A stretch of DNA of 64,000 nt from Ipomoea triloba (GCF_003576645.1 NC_044917.1:7843110-7907109); one strand, 5' to 3'. Positions 11,298-23,584 are shown, counted from the stretch's first letter. Program-made: numbers and translations. The notes: generated from the letters alone by a model not told the origin.

Positions 11298-12704
11298 AAT
11301 ACTTACAGTAGAACCTTATATCTTCTCTCTCCTTCACATAGGCGTACAAATTTACAAAAATTATTGAAAAGTTACTATTGATGTATTGGAACAAGTATTA
11401 TAGGATTGCTTAAGGGAGCTTCTTCAAGCAGACACGGACGATGCCATTTCGCATAAAATTACATACATGTTCCCTCTGTTGCACCCCCAAAAAAAAAAAG
11501 ATATATGTGCTTCATAGAGTATAACTTCCACAAAATATTCAAATTTGATTGAAGGAAAAAAAAAAGTGAATAAAAATAATGAAAGACGTAACACATTACA
11601 GGGAATAGAAAATGAGAATAACAAATTGAAGTATATGTAAAATTATTCATTAAAGAAATCGAAATAGATATTACAAAAATTTTGATGTGTGGACCAATAT
11701 ATGTTTGATACTAGATCCAAATAAATTATGAGATTTTAGTTTACATCTTGTACAAATACTATAGTAGACTCTTATTAGTGTCTGCGGTAACTTTTACAGT
11801 TGTATAATTCATACAGAAAAATACTATTCGTATTTATACTTTTTACTCATTCTCACCAAATTTGAATGTTGAATTTTCGTTGAGATCCGCAGAAAAAAAA
11901 AATAACTAATCATCTCAATTAATGGATAAATATGTCCAAACAAAATTCCAAACTTATGTCGAAATAGATAAGTCAACAAAAAAGTGTGAGCTTTTATTTA
12001 TTAAATCTTTTCATTTAAATAATAAATTATTATTATTATTATTGAATTTAATAAAAATCTTATTGTTTTGCTTATGTCTAATTGAATTTATTTTAGTGAG
12101 ACAAACACGTGGAACATAATACGGCAAAACAGGATGTACACCATTGAATGTCGTCAAAATTGTGAGCACACTTCTATATTATCACATGCACATTTATACA
12201 TCATGCACCACCACCATTAATGAAAATAATGATTAGAAACTCTAGTTGATTCACAAACTTGATTAGTGCATGAACAAATCATTTGATGCAAACCAAATTC
12301 ATAATGCATTGGTGCACAAGTATAGTTTTGTTGTCATATTTGATAATATTGACAAAATCTACAATCACTTATAATATAAAAAAATGTGTAATTTTAACAC
12401 CGTTAATATTACAAAGGAGAAATTTTAGTAATATAACTATATATTTAGATATGAATAAAAGATTTTTCTCTTGTAGAGTTTTTGATAAAAAATTTTTAAA
12501 AAATATTTTTTTAATGAGTAATTGCTAGAGATTTGATTGATTGAATTAAATGCGACAATAAAAATATATTTATGTATTAAATGTAGCAAAATTAATAATT
12601 AAGGACTAAATGTAAGAAGTGGTAATAGTTGAGGACCAAAAATAACAATAGCTTTGTCGGCAATGGGCATCCTCACTCCTCATTCCCTTGGCCAGTCGGT
12701 GTCA
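11298..12704. other. Gene-free AT-rich DNA upstream of the Ole e 1-like gene
   Basis: No gene is supported. The last few hundred bases should hold the promoter of the following gene. Confidence 0.4.
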
Positions 12705-12710
12705 TATAAA
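12705..12710 (+). promoter_or_regulatory. TATA box of the Ole e 1-like gene
   Basis: TATAAA in the context GTCATATAAAGGCG. Transcription would start near 12733-12740. That puts the ATG at 12722 outside the mRNA and favours the in-frame ATG at 12761. Confidence 0.6.
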
Positions 12711-12760
12711 GGCGAGAGAAAATGAAATACGAAAGCTGTGAAGCAGACTGGGGAACTAGA

Positions 12761-14572
12761 ATGGAGTGGAATCGGGGGAAACTTTTCACTCTAATCTATC
12801 TCAATCTAACTCTAATTCTCTTGATAAGAAGCTCGAGAGCTTGGACCGGCGAAATCCATGGCAGAGTCGTTTGTGATGTCTGCGGCGATTCTACTGTTGG
12901 CCCTGAAGACCATGTTTTGGAAGGTAATCTTTCTTACCATTCCATCTCTGTTGCTTCTTTTCTCTCTTTTCAGATTCTTTTTTTATTTTGATGCTAATTT
13001 ATTTCAAGCTTCAGTAGATAGAACGGGTTGGAACTCAACATAGAGAATTTAGGCATTAGATTCTGAGATTTTCCTTTAATCTCGTTCCATTTTTTATGCA
13101 GTACTTTGTGATGTTCATGGTTTGATTAATAATATAAGCTATTTGATAGGTTTCGAGTTCAAATATTTATTGGAATTTTCTGTATTTTAGAGAAATTTCT
13201 TTGTTTTCGTTTGTTAGTCTATTGAAGTGTTGACCTTTTTCAGAATTTTGAGTATTGTTGAGTGAAAAGTCGATATTTTCTTGGTTGATTTTGTGAAAGT
13301 TCAGTATTTGGCACCTTGTATTTCCCTATTGTATTGCACCTTGTATTTGCTTGTTAATTATGTGGTAAATTTTACTTGATTATGCAAAATCTCTGCTGTA
13401 AAATCATATGGAGTATGATGGTATATTAGGATATAAATGTAAACTGGAAGCTGGTTTTCCCTCTGTTATGCTGAAGGTGTGAAGCTTGAGTTAGATGTTG
13501 TTTGCAACACCTCTTTCTTCCTTAATTATTACGGAGTATTATTACTGTTTTATTAATATTGAATGTGAGTTTCAGACATTTTCCATTGCTTTTATGAAAT
13601 GTAAGCAATATTTGGGTTTTCGTCTTGCATTAAGGGGAAGGAGAAGGATCTTTAATTGAATTCACCCGCGAAATAAGCTGGATGTTTTCTGAATCAACAA
13701 CTAAAACCAATTGAATGTGCAAGGATGCTGTACTGTAGTAGATCAAATTCTTCTTCGACAGTTTGTGTTTCTAAAGCTAGTTGACAGTGTAGTTTTGATT
13801 TCTAGCAATTATCTGACTTCGATTGAAACGATTTCTTCTAGGAATCTGGTTTTCCACTATTAGCCGCTTTGTAGCCAAAATGTTTGGTTACTAACTTACT
13901 ATATCTCATAATTCCTCCAACTCCCTTTCAAGATCAGTACTCGGTGTGAATTGGGATATACAGTTCCATAGTTCTGCTGGTGGTTCATTCTCTCTAATAG
14001 CTATTCCTAGAAACCGTACATTTAGTTCATATTGAACAGATGGTGTGATACATATTGATGTTTGTATTATATGTTGGTTTTTTACTCTGGCCTATCAGAT
14101 CCATCTGTTGGAAATTCTATCCTTCTGCATAGAAGTCATAGAGAATCATGTCGTTTTTAGTCCAAGTTTTAATCATCCCGCTTCATAGAGCATACAATGC
14201 TTGTTTATACTAGAATAGAATATTTACTCAAAACTGTGGAGAAACTTTATCTGAGGACAATCTGGTTCTTCTCATTTTCTGGTTGCAGGAGCAGAGGTTG
14301 CCGTTCTTTGCATAACAAAGTCCGGGGAAGTTCTAAACTATCAGGCGTTCACAAACTCCAACGGGATATACACAGTAGCGGAGACTATGCCAGAGAGTGA
14401 TCGCTGGGACGCATGCCTAGCTCGGCCCATAAGCAGCTTCCATGAACAATGCACGCACCTGAGAGATGGCAGTTCGGGAGTTAAGTTCAGCTACAATCAC
14501 AAATCAGGCTATTCACATACTGTCAAACCGTTTGTTTATCATCCCGCCATCCTCCCAACCTACTGCATATGA
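12761..14572 (+). CDS. Secreted Ole e 1-like (pollen allergen/extensin family) protein
   Basis: Two exons, 12761-12923 and 14289-14572, joined by a GT-AG phase-1 intron of about 1.37 kb, giving 148 residues. MEWNRGKLF is followed by a hydrophobic stretch (LIYLNLTLILLI), a clear signal peptide. The mature part begins near AWTGEIHGRVVCDVC. This GRV-x-CD-x-C block, then AEVAVLCITKSGEV, the Y-x-A-x-TN-x-NG-x-Y repeat-type motif and the DACLARP segment define the Ole e 1-like domain with its paired cysteines. These small cell-wall or apoplastic glycoproteins occur in many tissues, so a pollen role is not implied. An in-frame ATG at 12722 would add 13 residues but lies only about 12 bases past the TATA box, so I prefer 12761. 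Confidence 0.9.
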
Positions 14573-15182
14573 TGAGTGCAGTTTCCTCTTGCAAGGGGGA
14601 AAGTGGGGATTTTTGGGTTGTGATGGAAATTGTAAATTTGTGGTAATGCTCACCCCATAACATATGCCAGTCATTTTGGTATGCATGAGTATTTATAAGT
14701 ATACTTTTCTTTGTACATTTGAAATCGAATTTGGCCAGGTCAGGTAAAGTGTAATATTACATTTATTTTTTGGTAGGACCATTATTTTTTTGATTGAAAT
14801 GCTTTGATTAATTAGCTATCAAATAAAGCAGGGGAGATGAATCAAAACACGCAAGCAATTATAGTTTGGATGGATGGAGATGATAGAAGTTCCGGAGTAT
14901 GATCAGCAGAACTTATAAACATACATATAGAAAGCCCTTGTCAACTCTGCACATATACGTGCAGGTGTGCGTATATTATTGAATCTGAGATTAACTTAAA
15001 GTATGCTAATTTTTAGGGTGATTTTTTAGGTTGTCTCATGAATTCTTATTATCTATCAGACTAGTAAACTGTAAAAGTGTAATATTAATATTTATTTGTG
15101 AGACTTAATCATGATTGAATTGATGATTACTGTAAAAAGGATTACTTATGTAATATTAATATATATTATTAATTAATAATAA
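14573..15182. other. 3' flank of the Ole e 1-like gene
   Basis: The first part is the likely 3' UTR. No other gene is supported. The sequence becomes repeat-rich near the Helitron boundary. Confidence 0.4.
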
Positions 15183-18100
15183 TCTATACTATTAATAAAA
15201 ATAATATCCTCAGTTTTAACTTCCCGTCCAAAACAGGCCTATAATATTTTGGTGTGAGTAATATTATATAATATGGTAATACAATTCCTATCCCTAATAC
15301 AATTGTAAATTTAAATAGAATTCCTAATATTATGGTTTGCGTAATATTATAAAATATGGTAATACAATTCCTATTCCTAATACAATTGTAAATTCAAATA
15401 GAATTCCTAATAAAATATATTCTTCCCTTCCTATTCGTAATACAATTCTAGACTAGAATTACTAATGGTAATAATTCAGTATATATATTTCTCTGCAACG
15501 CAATCTATACTATTAATAAAAACAATATCCTCAGTTTTAACTTCCCTTCCAAAACAGACCTATAATATTATGGTTTGCGTAATATTGTAAAATATGGTAA
15601 TACAATTCCTATCCCTAATACAATTGTAAATTCAAATAGAATTCCTAATATTATGGTTTGCGTAATCTTTATATATATAAAAACAAAATCCTCCAAAAGG
15701 AAATCTTCCTTCCCGCCCAAAATATTGTACATTAAAACAATTAAAATAATAGAATAATATTAAAACAATACAATTCCTATACTACAATTCCAATACAATT
15801 CGTATCAAATAAATCTGCTATTAAAACACGAAATCCAATACTACAGAATAATATTAAAACAATACAATTCCTATACTACAATTTCAATACAATTCGTATA
15901 AACAATAGAATAATATTAAAACAATACAATTTCTATACTACAATTCCAATACAATTCGTATCAAATAAATCTGCTATTAAAACATGAAATCCAATACTAC
16001 AAAATGATGTCTACTATTCTACAATTCCTATACTACAATTCCAATACAATTCGTATACTACAATTCTTTTACAATTCCTATACTACAATTCCTCCGTCAA
16101 TTCATATTATAAATACATTCATCTATTAGAAATTTTATAACCTACTCACACAAATCGAAATAGTAAAACGATATTGTCACGCAAATCTTTCAACAATATT
16201 GTTCTTTCACTAATGGGGTCTATTTTTGTCTCTGCTTCCGACCTATCTCCCAAGACGAGAAGGAGTTGTATTAGACTCCGGCTAATGCGTTGTTATTTGT
16301 CAAGGGAATATCCACATTCCACAATCAACCAACACACACTGGAGTGCTTACTCCATGACTCCCAGGTAAATGCTATTAAGTTTAAAAGTGTATATAAATT
16401 AGGGAGAGCAGATTGTGACTATATCGTGGCCGAATTTTGTTCTATGAATTAGAGGAAAAAAGGTTGTGTAAATTTTGCGGTGGTTGGCATTTTGTAGTGA
16501 ACACTGTAGCCATATTTAATATTTGCACTTGGAGAGCATTACAATATTTTTTTTTTCTTTCTTCAGAGAACTTGTATCCATTTACAAATTCCTAAAGAGT
16601 TTGTGGTTAAGTTCAAGAAACATTGAAGGCTCCCGGAAGAGTGGATAGCAATATGCTAAATTGCTAATTGGTAAATTCTTCTTTAAATCTTATTCTATAC
16701 TAGATGTGTTTTTATTTCTTTTTTTTTTTTTTGGTGTTTTTATTTCTTTTTGTTATACTAAATTTCTAATAGTATACATTTATGAATGCCAATTTTAAAT
16801 CTTTTGTCAAGAAACATTTTATCAGACCAAAATAATATTAAATATACATGCATCTTTATTAATACTTTAAATATTTAGTTGCTACAAAATATATAAATTT
16901 TAGTTTCGCAATATAGGATACAAAAGGTCATTTATTGCAAATCTTTTGTTTGGTTTTTTGCAGATTTGATTGGCCTTGTTGTTTTCATTAATGAGCAAAA
17001 AGTTGTCCAAGTTAATTCAAATCCTCAAAGGTTGATTGATTTTGTCATTGAAGACTCTCGGTATGTGTTTGTTTGGATGTCTTTTTGATTTGTTTAAGTA
17101 TAAATTTAGGCATCATCATGCTCATTGTTGTTTTCACTACTCAGGGGTAGTCGGCTCACTGTTACTCTATGGGAGGAGCACGTGGATTCTGTTTTGCCTT
17201 ACTATAATGTTGATTTGGCAGAATCACTGATTGTCCTTCAAGTTCCAGCATAAACAATTCTCATTGATATTTGCATATGCCATGACTATAAACAAAAGCT
17301 AAGGCCAAACACTAACTCACGTTGGATTATTGTTAAAAAAATCGGTCTTTAGTCAGGGTCAATTGTATGTGGCTTTCTCCCGAGTCAGTCATCCTTTGTG
17401 AAATTCTGCCAGACAATATTAAAGAGAAAATGAAAAAGAAAACTGATTTTACTAATTGATTGAAAATATAAAAAAATCATAATGGAAAAGGAAAATTAGG
17501 CAAATTGAAAAAGGGAATGGATATTACTAATTGACTGCAAATTATTTAAAAACTTAAAAAAAATTAATTAAACATGACTGTTAGATTTTTTATAATAGTT
17601 ACAATTAATTCATTCAAATATGAAGGAGGAAGAAAAACTAAATGTGATCGGGTGAAAATTAATATACTTAAAGTATAAAAGTATTAGTGTAATTGACTAA
17701 TAATAGTTGCCTAATAATTATTATGATAATAACATTGGTCGTTGAATTTATTTTTATAATAATTATAATTAAATTATTTCTCATTTTTCTCATATTTATT
17801 TTAGTAATAATATAATTACATAAGTCATATTACATATCGATCTTTTTAAGATAATTGTAGACAAACAAGTCATATATATTTCAATTAATTGAGTTATACT
17901 TTTGCACTAATCTTATAATCAAATAAATGTACACGTTCAATATTAGAATTTTTTTAATAATTTTCTTTATTTTTATTATCTAAATATATAATAAAAAATT
18001 TATTTGTGCATCGCACTGGTAATTGAACAATTATTTGCTCTAATTCAAGCAAGAAAAACACCAGACAACATAATTGATCCAACCAATTTCATCAATTGCG

Positions 18101-18207
18101 CTATACAATATTCGATGTTATAATTTATATAATTGTATATCGATCTAAATATTCTTAAAATATTATAACAAATCCATTCCGTGCAACGCATGGGCGAAAA
18201 TATTAGT
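15183..18207 (+). mobile_element. Decayed Helitron (rolling-circle transposon), probably nested
   Basis: The left end reads TCTATACTATTAATAAAA at 15183 and again at 15504, the typical plant Helitron TC start. The right end reads CCGTGCAACGCATGGG followed by AAAATATTAG at about 18180-18207, close to the consensus short hairpin plus CTAG. The flanks are A and T, as expected for Helitrons, which make no target duplication. A second terminus-like stretch (GTGCATCGCACTGGTAAT, about 18006-18023) suggests nested copies. The left part (15230-16110) holds degenerate repeats built on AATACAATTCCTAT. No Rep/helicase frame is visible; only the RPA1-like passenger remains. Confidence 0.7.
16213..17253 (+). 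pseudogene. RPA1-like (replication protein A 70-kDa subunit) OB-fold pseudogene inside the Helitron
   Basis: An apparent start ATG at 16213 is followed by SASDLSPKTRRSCIRLRLMR and LECLLHDSQ, the N-terminal OB-fold signature of plant RPA1-like proteins ('DLSP+T+xWxI+VR'). It ends at a GT donor after 16365. Later pieces are TCIHLQIPKEFVVKFKKH then a stop (about 16566-16627), DLIGLVVFINEQKVV...QRLIDFVIEDSR (to 17060) and SRLTVTLWEEHVDSVLPYY...LIVLQVPA ending at TAA 17251-17253. Splice-like junctions remain (acceptor at about 17143), but the in-frame TGA and missing segments show it is broken. Plant Helitrons commonly carry RPA-like frames, which supports both calls. Confidence 0.75.
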
Positions 18208-18287
18208 AATAATAATAATACTTAACATTATTATTATTATTTAATAAAAAAATAAATTTTAATCTTTTTTCAGAAAGAATAAAACAT

Positions 18288-18512
18288 AAGGGCCGGCTGC
18301 CCTTAGTTTTGCCACTTTTCCCACATCGGTGGGAAAAGTGGCATGGGAGCCTTGAGGCTCCTATAAAAGGAGCCTCAAGGCTCCAACTTAAACATAAAGT
18401 CCCACCCGTTGGTGGGCATGCATTGTGCCAACTCACAGAGTCGGCCTTTGCATTCACGGAGCCGAAATTTCTCGGCTCCACAGTACAATCTTAGTGGTTT
18501 GGCCGACTCTGT
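18288..18512. repeat. Serial-hairpin element with snRNA-type USE and TATA motifs
   Basis: A compact block of perfect inverted repeats: arms 18311-18324 / 18329-18342 (14 bp), 18346-18361 / 18369-18384 (16 bp), 18401-18406 / 18411-18416, 18435-18446 / 18501-18512 (12 bp) and, nested, 18458-18465 / 18472-18479. TCCCACATCGG at 18319-18329 matches the plant snRNA upstream sequence element (RTCCCACATCG) except the first base. TATAAAA at 18362-18368 is the loop of the second hairpin. The gap between them is 33 bp, the spacing of Pol II-type plant snRNA genes. A diverged relative sits at 26811-26915. Confidence 0.7.
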
Positions 18513-18697
18513 CAATTATTATTATTTTTAATAAAATTATGAAAAAAATTTACTCTCTAAAAGTACACGACACGTGGTTGTTTGTGAGAAAATTGCATCA
18601 ATGAGATATGAGACAGATTTTGGAAACTGTTGGTCTACCACGCATATATAGCTACATAGGATTTGTCACCATATCAAATTGAAACATTGTTATCTAA

Positions 18698-19082
18698 TGA
18701 TGGGTAAATACCCCCAGTGACTACTGTAGAAATATAATGTGTATAGTCCGTGTAATATTGTACCCCTAAAAGTCGGGTGTCCCTTAGAAATTGTTAAGGG
18801 TCAAATGTAATATTATATTCCTGAAGGGTCAGGTCCTATTTCTATATAAAGGACCGACCCTCCCTTTAATGGCATCCTGGATCCTGGATCCTCAATCTGA
18901 AGGACTCACTGAGCTCCTTCCTTCTCCCTTCCATCTTCTTCTCTCTTCTTCTCCAAGAAGGAAGCCATGGCTTCCTTTCCCCTTCTCCCTGCAATCATCC
19001 ATACACCGATCCATACACTACATCATACACAATCAAACACACGTGGTGTAAATCCGTACCCCCGTTTACATTTACGCCATCA
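18698..19082 (+). repeat. 5' LTR
   Basis: 385 bp, TG...CA. It contains TATATAAAGG at about 18843-18852, a likely Pol II promoter, and a CT-rich segment after it. Confidence 0.88.
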
Positions 19083-19100
19083 TTGGCGCCGTCTGTGGGG
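19083..19100 (+). other. Primer-binding site of the LTR element
   Basis: TTGGCGCCGTCTGTGGGG abuts the 5' LTR directly, the standard position for minus-strand priming by a tRNA. Confidence 0.7.
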
Positions 19101-20244
19101 AATGCGACGAAATGCCGTGTTCCTCTAATCAACAAGATGACATTCACCATCCTCAAGCACCATCAACAACAACAAAAACGAATTACGAACCAAACGCCAG
19201 CGACCGTGGCCGAAAACTTTTTCCAATGCATGCGCTCGACACGGGGAAAGATTGTCCTCTCCAGCTCCAGTCCAGGCGAGAATGAAAAAGAAGAAGAAGT
19301 GTACTAACACCGGCCACCGGCCTCCGCCGACACTGCCATCAACCGTCGGACATCGCGGTTAGCTATCGGTCAAAGAAGAAGGAAAACGAAGGGAAATTAC
19401 AGCATACCGCAACCCTTCACCACCGTTCGCAATCTCGACCTCCTGCTTATGATAGATCGGAGAACGAGAAGACGAGCAGCAACGACGAGCCATGGTTCTC
19501 CGGTCCGACAACAGCATAAGCGAACGCCATCTTAGCCACCACATCCGCCTCCACCTTCGCAACCACCGCGGCCACTACGCACCAGCCACCACCGCGACGC
19601 CACTGCCACTGCCGACCGCTGCCTCAAACTGCGACCTCCAGCGGCAGGTTTGCGCTCTTTCCTCTGACGCCACCATACTCCGCCACCGTCGCAACCTTGT
19701 CTACCCGGTCGGCGAACAACGAAGGAGAATGATTTGATGCTCCATACTCCAGTATCATTCTACTTCTTGTTCTTTGTTATTATTATAATATTATATAATA
19801 ATGAAAAGAGCATAGCTTTGGAATTGGGTAGAAACAAAATGAATCACGTGAAGAAGGAAATAAAGAAATGAAAAGGTGGCTACAATTAAAAGATGGAACA
19901 ATTTGGTGTTCTGGCTTTCTAGGATTTTTGAGTTGGTACATCAATTATAGATCACAGCTGGAAGTGATCTCTCACTCCCTCGTCGGAGCAAAACACCGAC
20001 CGCCGCACCGCCATCACCAGTTCCAGCTCCAAGCCGCCATCTTCTCCGGTCACCGTCACCTGGCGCGGTTATCGCCGAGTGAACCATCACAATTTTCTCG
20101 TCGAATTCACCATGCAACAGCTTGGTCGCAGTTTCGGAAGGAACATCGACGCGTGACTATCACCTTGCGGTTGTAGATGTCCTCGTCGACCATGATTGGT
20201 GAGCAAATCAGCGCTTCCCACTGCCCAGCCGGAACCGCCGCTGG

Positions 20245-20328
20245 AACATCGCCACCGTTATCACCCGTCCACTGCCCATCATCGCTAACATCGCCACCGT
20301 TATCACCCGTCCACTGCCCATCATCGCT
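20245..20328 (+). repeat. 42-bp tandem repeat, two units, in the LTR element interior
   Basis: Units at 20245-20286 and 20287-20328 begin AACATCGCCACCGTTATCAC and end CCATCATCGCT. They are identical by eye. Confidence 0.9.
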
Positions 20329-20823
20329 GCCGTCGAAGTCCTCCAGCCACCATCCTCTTCGGCCCGCACTCCAAACCACCCTAATCTATAACCCCTTTTC
20401 TTTATTATTGTTTTGTCTTGTATGACTTTGAAATGGGGAAATATGAGTAAGAAATGGAGGGTTGTCGGGCAGAGGGTAAAGAAAAAGTAAAAGTGGGAAG
20501 AAAGACAAAGGGAAAAAGACAAACAAAAAGAAAGAGGGGAGTAGTTGTTGGCAGGAAATGAGGGAAAAAGAAAGAAAAGACAAAAAGTGGGCTCTTTTAT
20601 ATATTATATTGTATATGTACATCTGCATAAGATATTATCTGTAAAATAGAGTCTACATGAGAGGGTAGACGCAGCTGGCTAGGATGAACGAAGTCATGAC
20701 TTTCATAGCTCCACATATCAAGACATGGCACGAAGAAAAAATACAGAACTTCGCCGTCATAACAGCAACGTCGACACCGGAGACGTCCGGTCGTCACCGT
20801 TGCTCATCATGCTATGGCCAACC

Positions 20824-20907
20824 ACCACCGGAGCTCCATCATCGCCATCACCAATGAACTCCGACACCACCGGAGCTCCATCATCGCCATCACCAATGAA
20901 CTCCGAC
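20824..20907 (+). repeat. Second 42-bp tandem repeat, two units
   Basis: Units at 20824-20865 and 20866-20907 begin ACCACCGGAGCTCCATCATC and end AATGAACTCCGAC. The sequence differs from the block at 20245 but the period is the same. Confidence 0.9.
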
Positions 20908-21661
20908 CAAAGCCGCCGTCGCACCTCGCCACTGCCGGATCTCTACGCTGCCACCACTCCTTGCCACCGGCCCCGGCGACCCAGTTGGCGGCAATCACAA
21001 CATCTCCACCGTTTTCATCTATCTTTTCCCATCAACGATCAACAGCCCCACCATCACCTCCGTCGTACGCCATCAGGAGCGTCGGCCGAAGTCCAGACCA
21101 CTGCACCACCACCATTTCATTACTACTTTTCTTTATCTCTTTAGATAAAAACAAAAAATGTATGTATGGGGAAGACAAATGTATGGGGAAAACAAATAAA
21201 AAAAAATTTATATTTTATGGGGTAGCACGGCTGCTACCCCATGTGCAGTTCATAAATTGGGGGCTTTGTTCCCCACATTTGGTGGTTGTGCATGGGAAGA
21301 AAGAAAAACAAAGAAAGAGGAGGTGGTAGAAAAAGACAAACATATTGAGGGGAAAAGAAATCAGGAGAAGAAAAGAAAGTGGGAAGAAAAAGACAAAAAT
21401 TATGGTGGGAGAATGAAATGAGGAAAAGAAAAGGAGGAAAAGAGGGGAATGATGTCTGATGGGTATGGAGAGAAAACAAAATTTCATCCCATTACCCTAT
21501 AAAATATTCCATCTAAATTACTCTCTAAATTACCTCATAAAGTATTCATTCCCACTAGCTTTTTATGGAATATTAAATATTATGGGGTCCTTGAAGATGG
21601 AGATTAGTGAAGACTGAACACTCCAACGGAGATTATTGAAGACTTGGAGATTCCAACAAAG

Positions 21662-21662
21662 N
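21662..21662. other. Single N (assembly uncertainty)
   Basis: One undetermined base. Sequence before it (GGAGATTATTGAAGACTTGG) resembles 21870-21890, and sequence after it resembles 21299-21340. The junction may be a gap-fill join between repeats. Confidence 0.8.
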
Positions 21663-22003
21663 AGAAAAACAAAGAAAGAGGTGGTGGTAGAAAAAGACAA
21701 AAATAAATTGTTATGGGAGAATGAAATCGGGAAAAGAAAAGGAAAAAATGTATATATAGTGGGAGACAAGTACCACTTTAATATTATTATATGCATTGTT
21801 GTTTAAAACTTTTCAATATATTTCCCGCACTCCAACAAAAATTATTGAAGATTGAAGACTCCATCTAAGGTGGAGATTATTGAAGACTTGAGATTCCAAC
21901 AATCAGAATTGTTGAAGACGACTCCAAGTTGAAGATTGTAGTCCCTTATTAGAAATGATAGATTTTTGTATCCTAATTTCTTTGTAAGGAGACTCCTGTA
22001 AAA

Positions 22004-22054
<51 letters not shown>

Positions 22055-22192
22055 ACTCTCCGTCCCTTCCATTTGGGGTTTGGCCGACCTGCACGGATTT
22101 TGTTCGGTTGAGTGTGCCCATGCCTCGTCATGGCACTTGGAAAAAAAATATATGTATATATTCTCCGGCTCTTCCGTTTGGGGTTTGATCAA

Positions 22193-22318
22193 CCTGCACG
22201 GATTTGTCCGGTTGATTGTGCCCATGCCTCGTCACCTGCACGGATTTGTCCGGTTGATTGTGCCCATGCCTCGTCATGGGCACGGATTTGTCCGGTTGAT
22301 TGTGCCCATGCCTCGTCA
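22193..22318 (+). repeat. 42-bp tandem repeat, three units
   Basis: Units at 22193-22234, 22235-22276 and 22277-22318 carry CACGGATTTGTCCGGTTGAT and end CCATGCCTCGTCA. The third unit starts TGGG instead of CCTG. A diverged unit lies at about 22087. The copy to the right of the N at 23988 has only one unit. Confidence 0.9.
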
Positions 22319-23199
22319 TGGCACTTGAAAAAGGACCATTGTGGTCGCAAAAGGGCCATTGTGGTCGCAAAAGGACTATTGTGGTCGCAAAAATATATAT
22401 AATAATAAATAAAATCCCGCGCTCCCGCGATGAGACCAAAATGGTCGCCCAAATACCGGCTTGGTGAAAAAGATGCCCTTGGCACAAAGAAAAAAGGACC
22501 ATTGTAGTCGCAAAAGGACCATTGTGGTCGCAAAAAAAATAATTATAAAAATCCCGCTCCTCAGCAATGAGACCCCTGTGATCGTCAAAGCACCAGCTCG
22601 GTAAAAAAGATGCCTTTGGCACAAAAAATCTTGCGCAATATAGTGGCTTTGGGTGCCTGCACAGCCCCAAAGTGGTGCATTAAGTCGTTAGGTATCCCTC
22701 GGAGTGAGGGTTCATTTTTAGTTATAGAAGTGGAGTTAGGAACTAACTTAGGATTTGCATATCAGGATAGGCATGCATTACACGCATATTTGCATTTTTT
22801 ATCTCAACTTTTTGCAGGAAGATGTCTACTCCATACCCTGAAAAGCTCACTGGACGATGGACATGAAGAATCACTGGAGATTCAACCTGGAAAGGCTGAT
22901 CAAGCTGCATAAACAACCAAGACAAACCCTTAATAGTCTTAAATGATTACGCCTTTTTGGTTGTACTCTTTTTCCCTTAGCTAGGTTTTTTCCCATAGGG
23001 TTTTTCTTAGTCTAAGGTTTTTAACGAGGCAACCAGCGTAAATCACGCCCCTCATGCTCAACTCAGACTTGAGGGGTTCATCACAGACTATTAAGGCATT
23101 CAGACCGGGGAGACTTGGCTTATAACAAGTTGGTCGCCCGGAGCACATTTTACTTCTCGAACCTGACGACTCTCGCAGATTCAAGAAGTGGGGGACTTG

Positions 23200-23584
23200 T
23201 GATGGGTAAATACCCCCAGGGACTACTGTAGAAATATAATGTGTATAGTCCGTGTAATATTGTACCCCTAAAAGTCGGGTGTCCCTTAGAAATTGTTAAG
23301 GGTCAAATGTAATATTATATTCCTGAAGGGTCAGGTCCTATTTCTATATAAAGGACCGACCCTCCCTTTAATGGCATCCTGGATCCTGGATCCTCAATCT
23401 GAAGGACTCACTGAGCTCCTTCCTTCTCCCTTCCATCTTCTTCTCTCTTCTTCTCCAAGAAGGAAGCCATGGCTTCCTTTCCCCTTCTCCCTGCAATCAT
23501 CCATACACCGATCCATACACTACATCATACACAATCAAACACACGTGGTGTAAATCCGTACCCCCGTTTACATTTACGCCATCA
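23200..23584 (+). repeat. 3' LTR
   Basis: 385 bp, preceded by the purine tract at about 23182-23199 and followed by the TCTAA target duplication. It is identical by eye to a third copy at 24923-25307. Confidence 0.88.

Larger units (their letters stand above)
18698..23584 (+). mobile_element. Non-autonomous Tat-like Ty3/gypsy LTR retrotransposon
   Basis: The LTRs are 18698-19082 and 23200-23584, both 385 bp, from TGATGGGTAAATACC to TTTACGCCATCA. By eye they differ at one base (18718 T versus 23220 G). The five-base target duplication TCTAA is at 18693-18697 and 23585-23589. The primer-binding-type sequence TTGGCGCCGTCTGTGGGG starts at 19083, and a purine-rich tract (AAGAAGTGGGGGACTTG) precedes the 3' LTR. 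This PBS is typical of Tat/Ogre-type gypsy elements. The interior has no gag, protease, RT or integrase frame, only His/Pro/Ser-rich low-complexity sequence, purine-rich blocks and 42-bp tandem repeats. It resembles a LARD-type element moved in trans. The near-identical LTRs indicate recent insertion. Confidence 0.88.

Noticed and set aside
20725..21329. His/Pro/Ser-rich frames in the LTR element as a possible gag
   Set aside because: They overlap in several frames, contain tandem repeats and show no zinc knuckle or gag motif.
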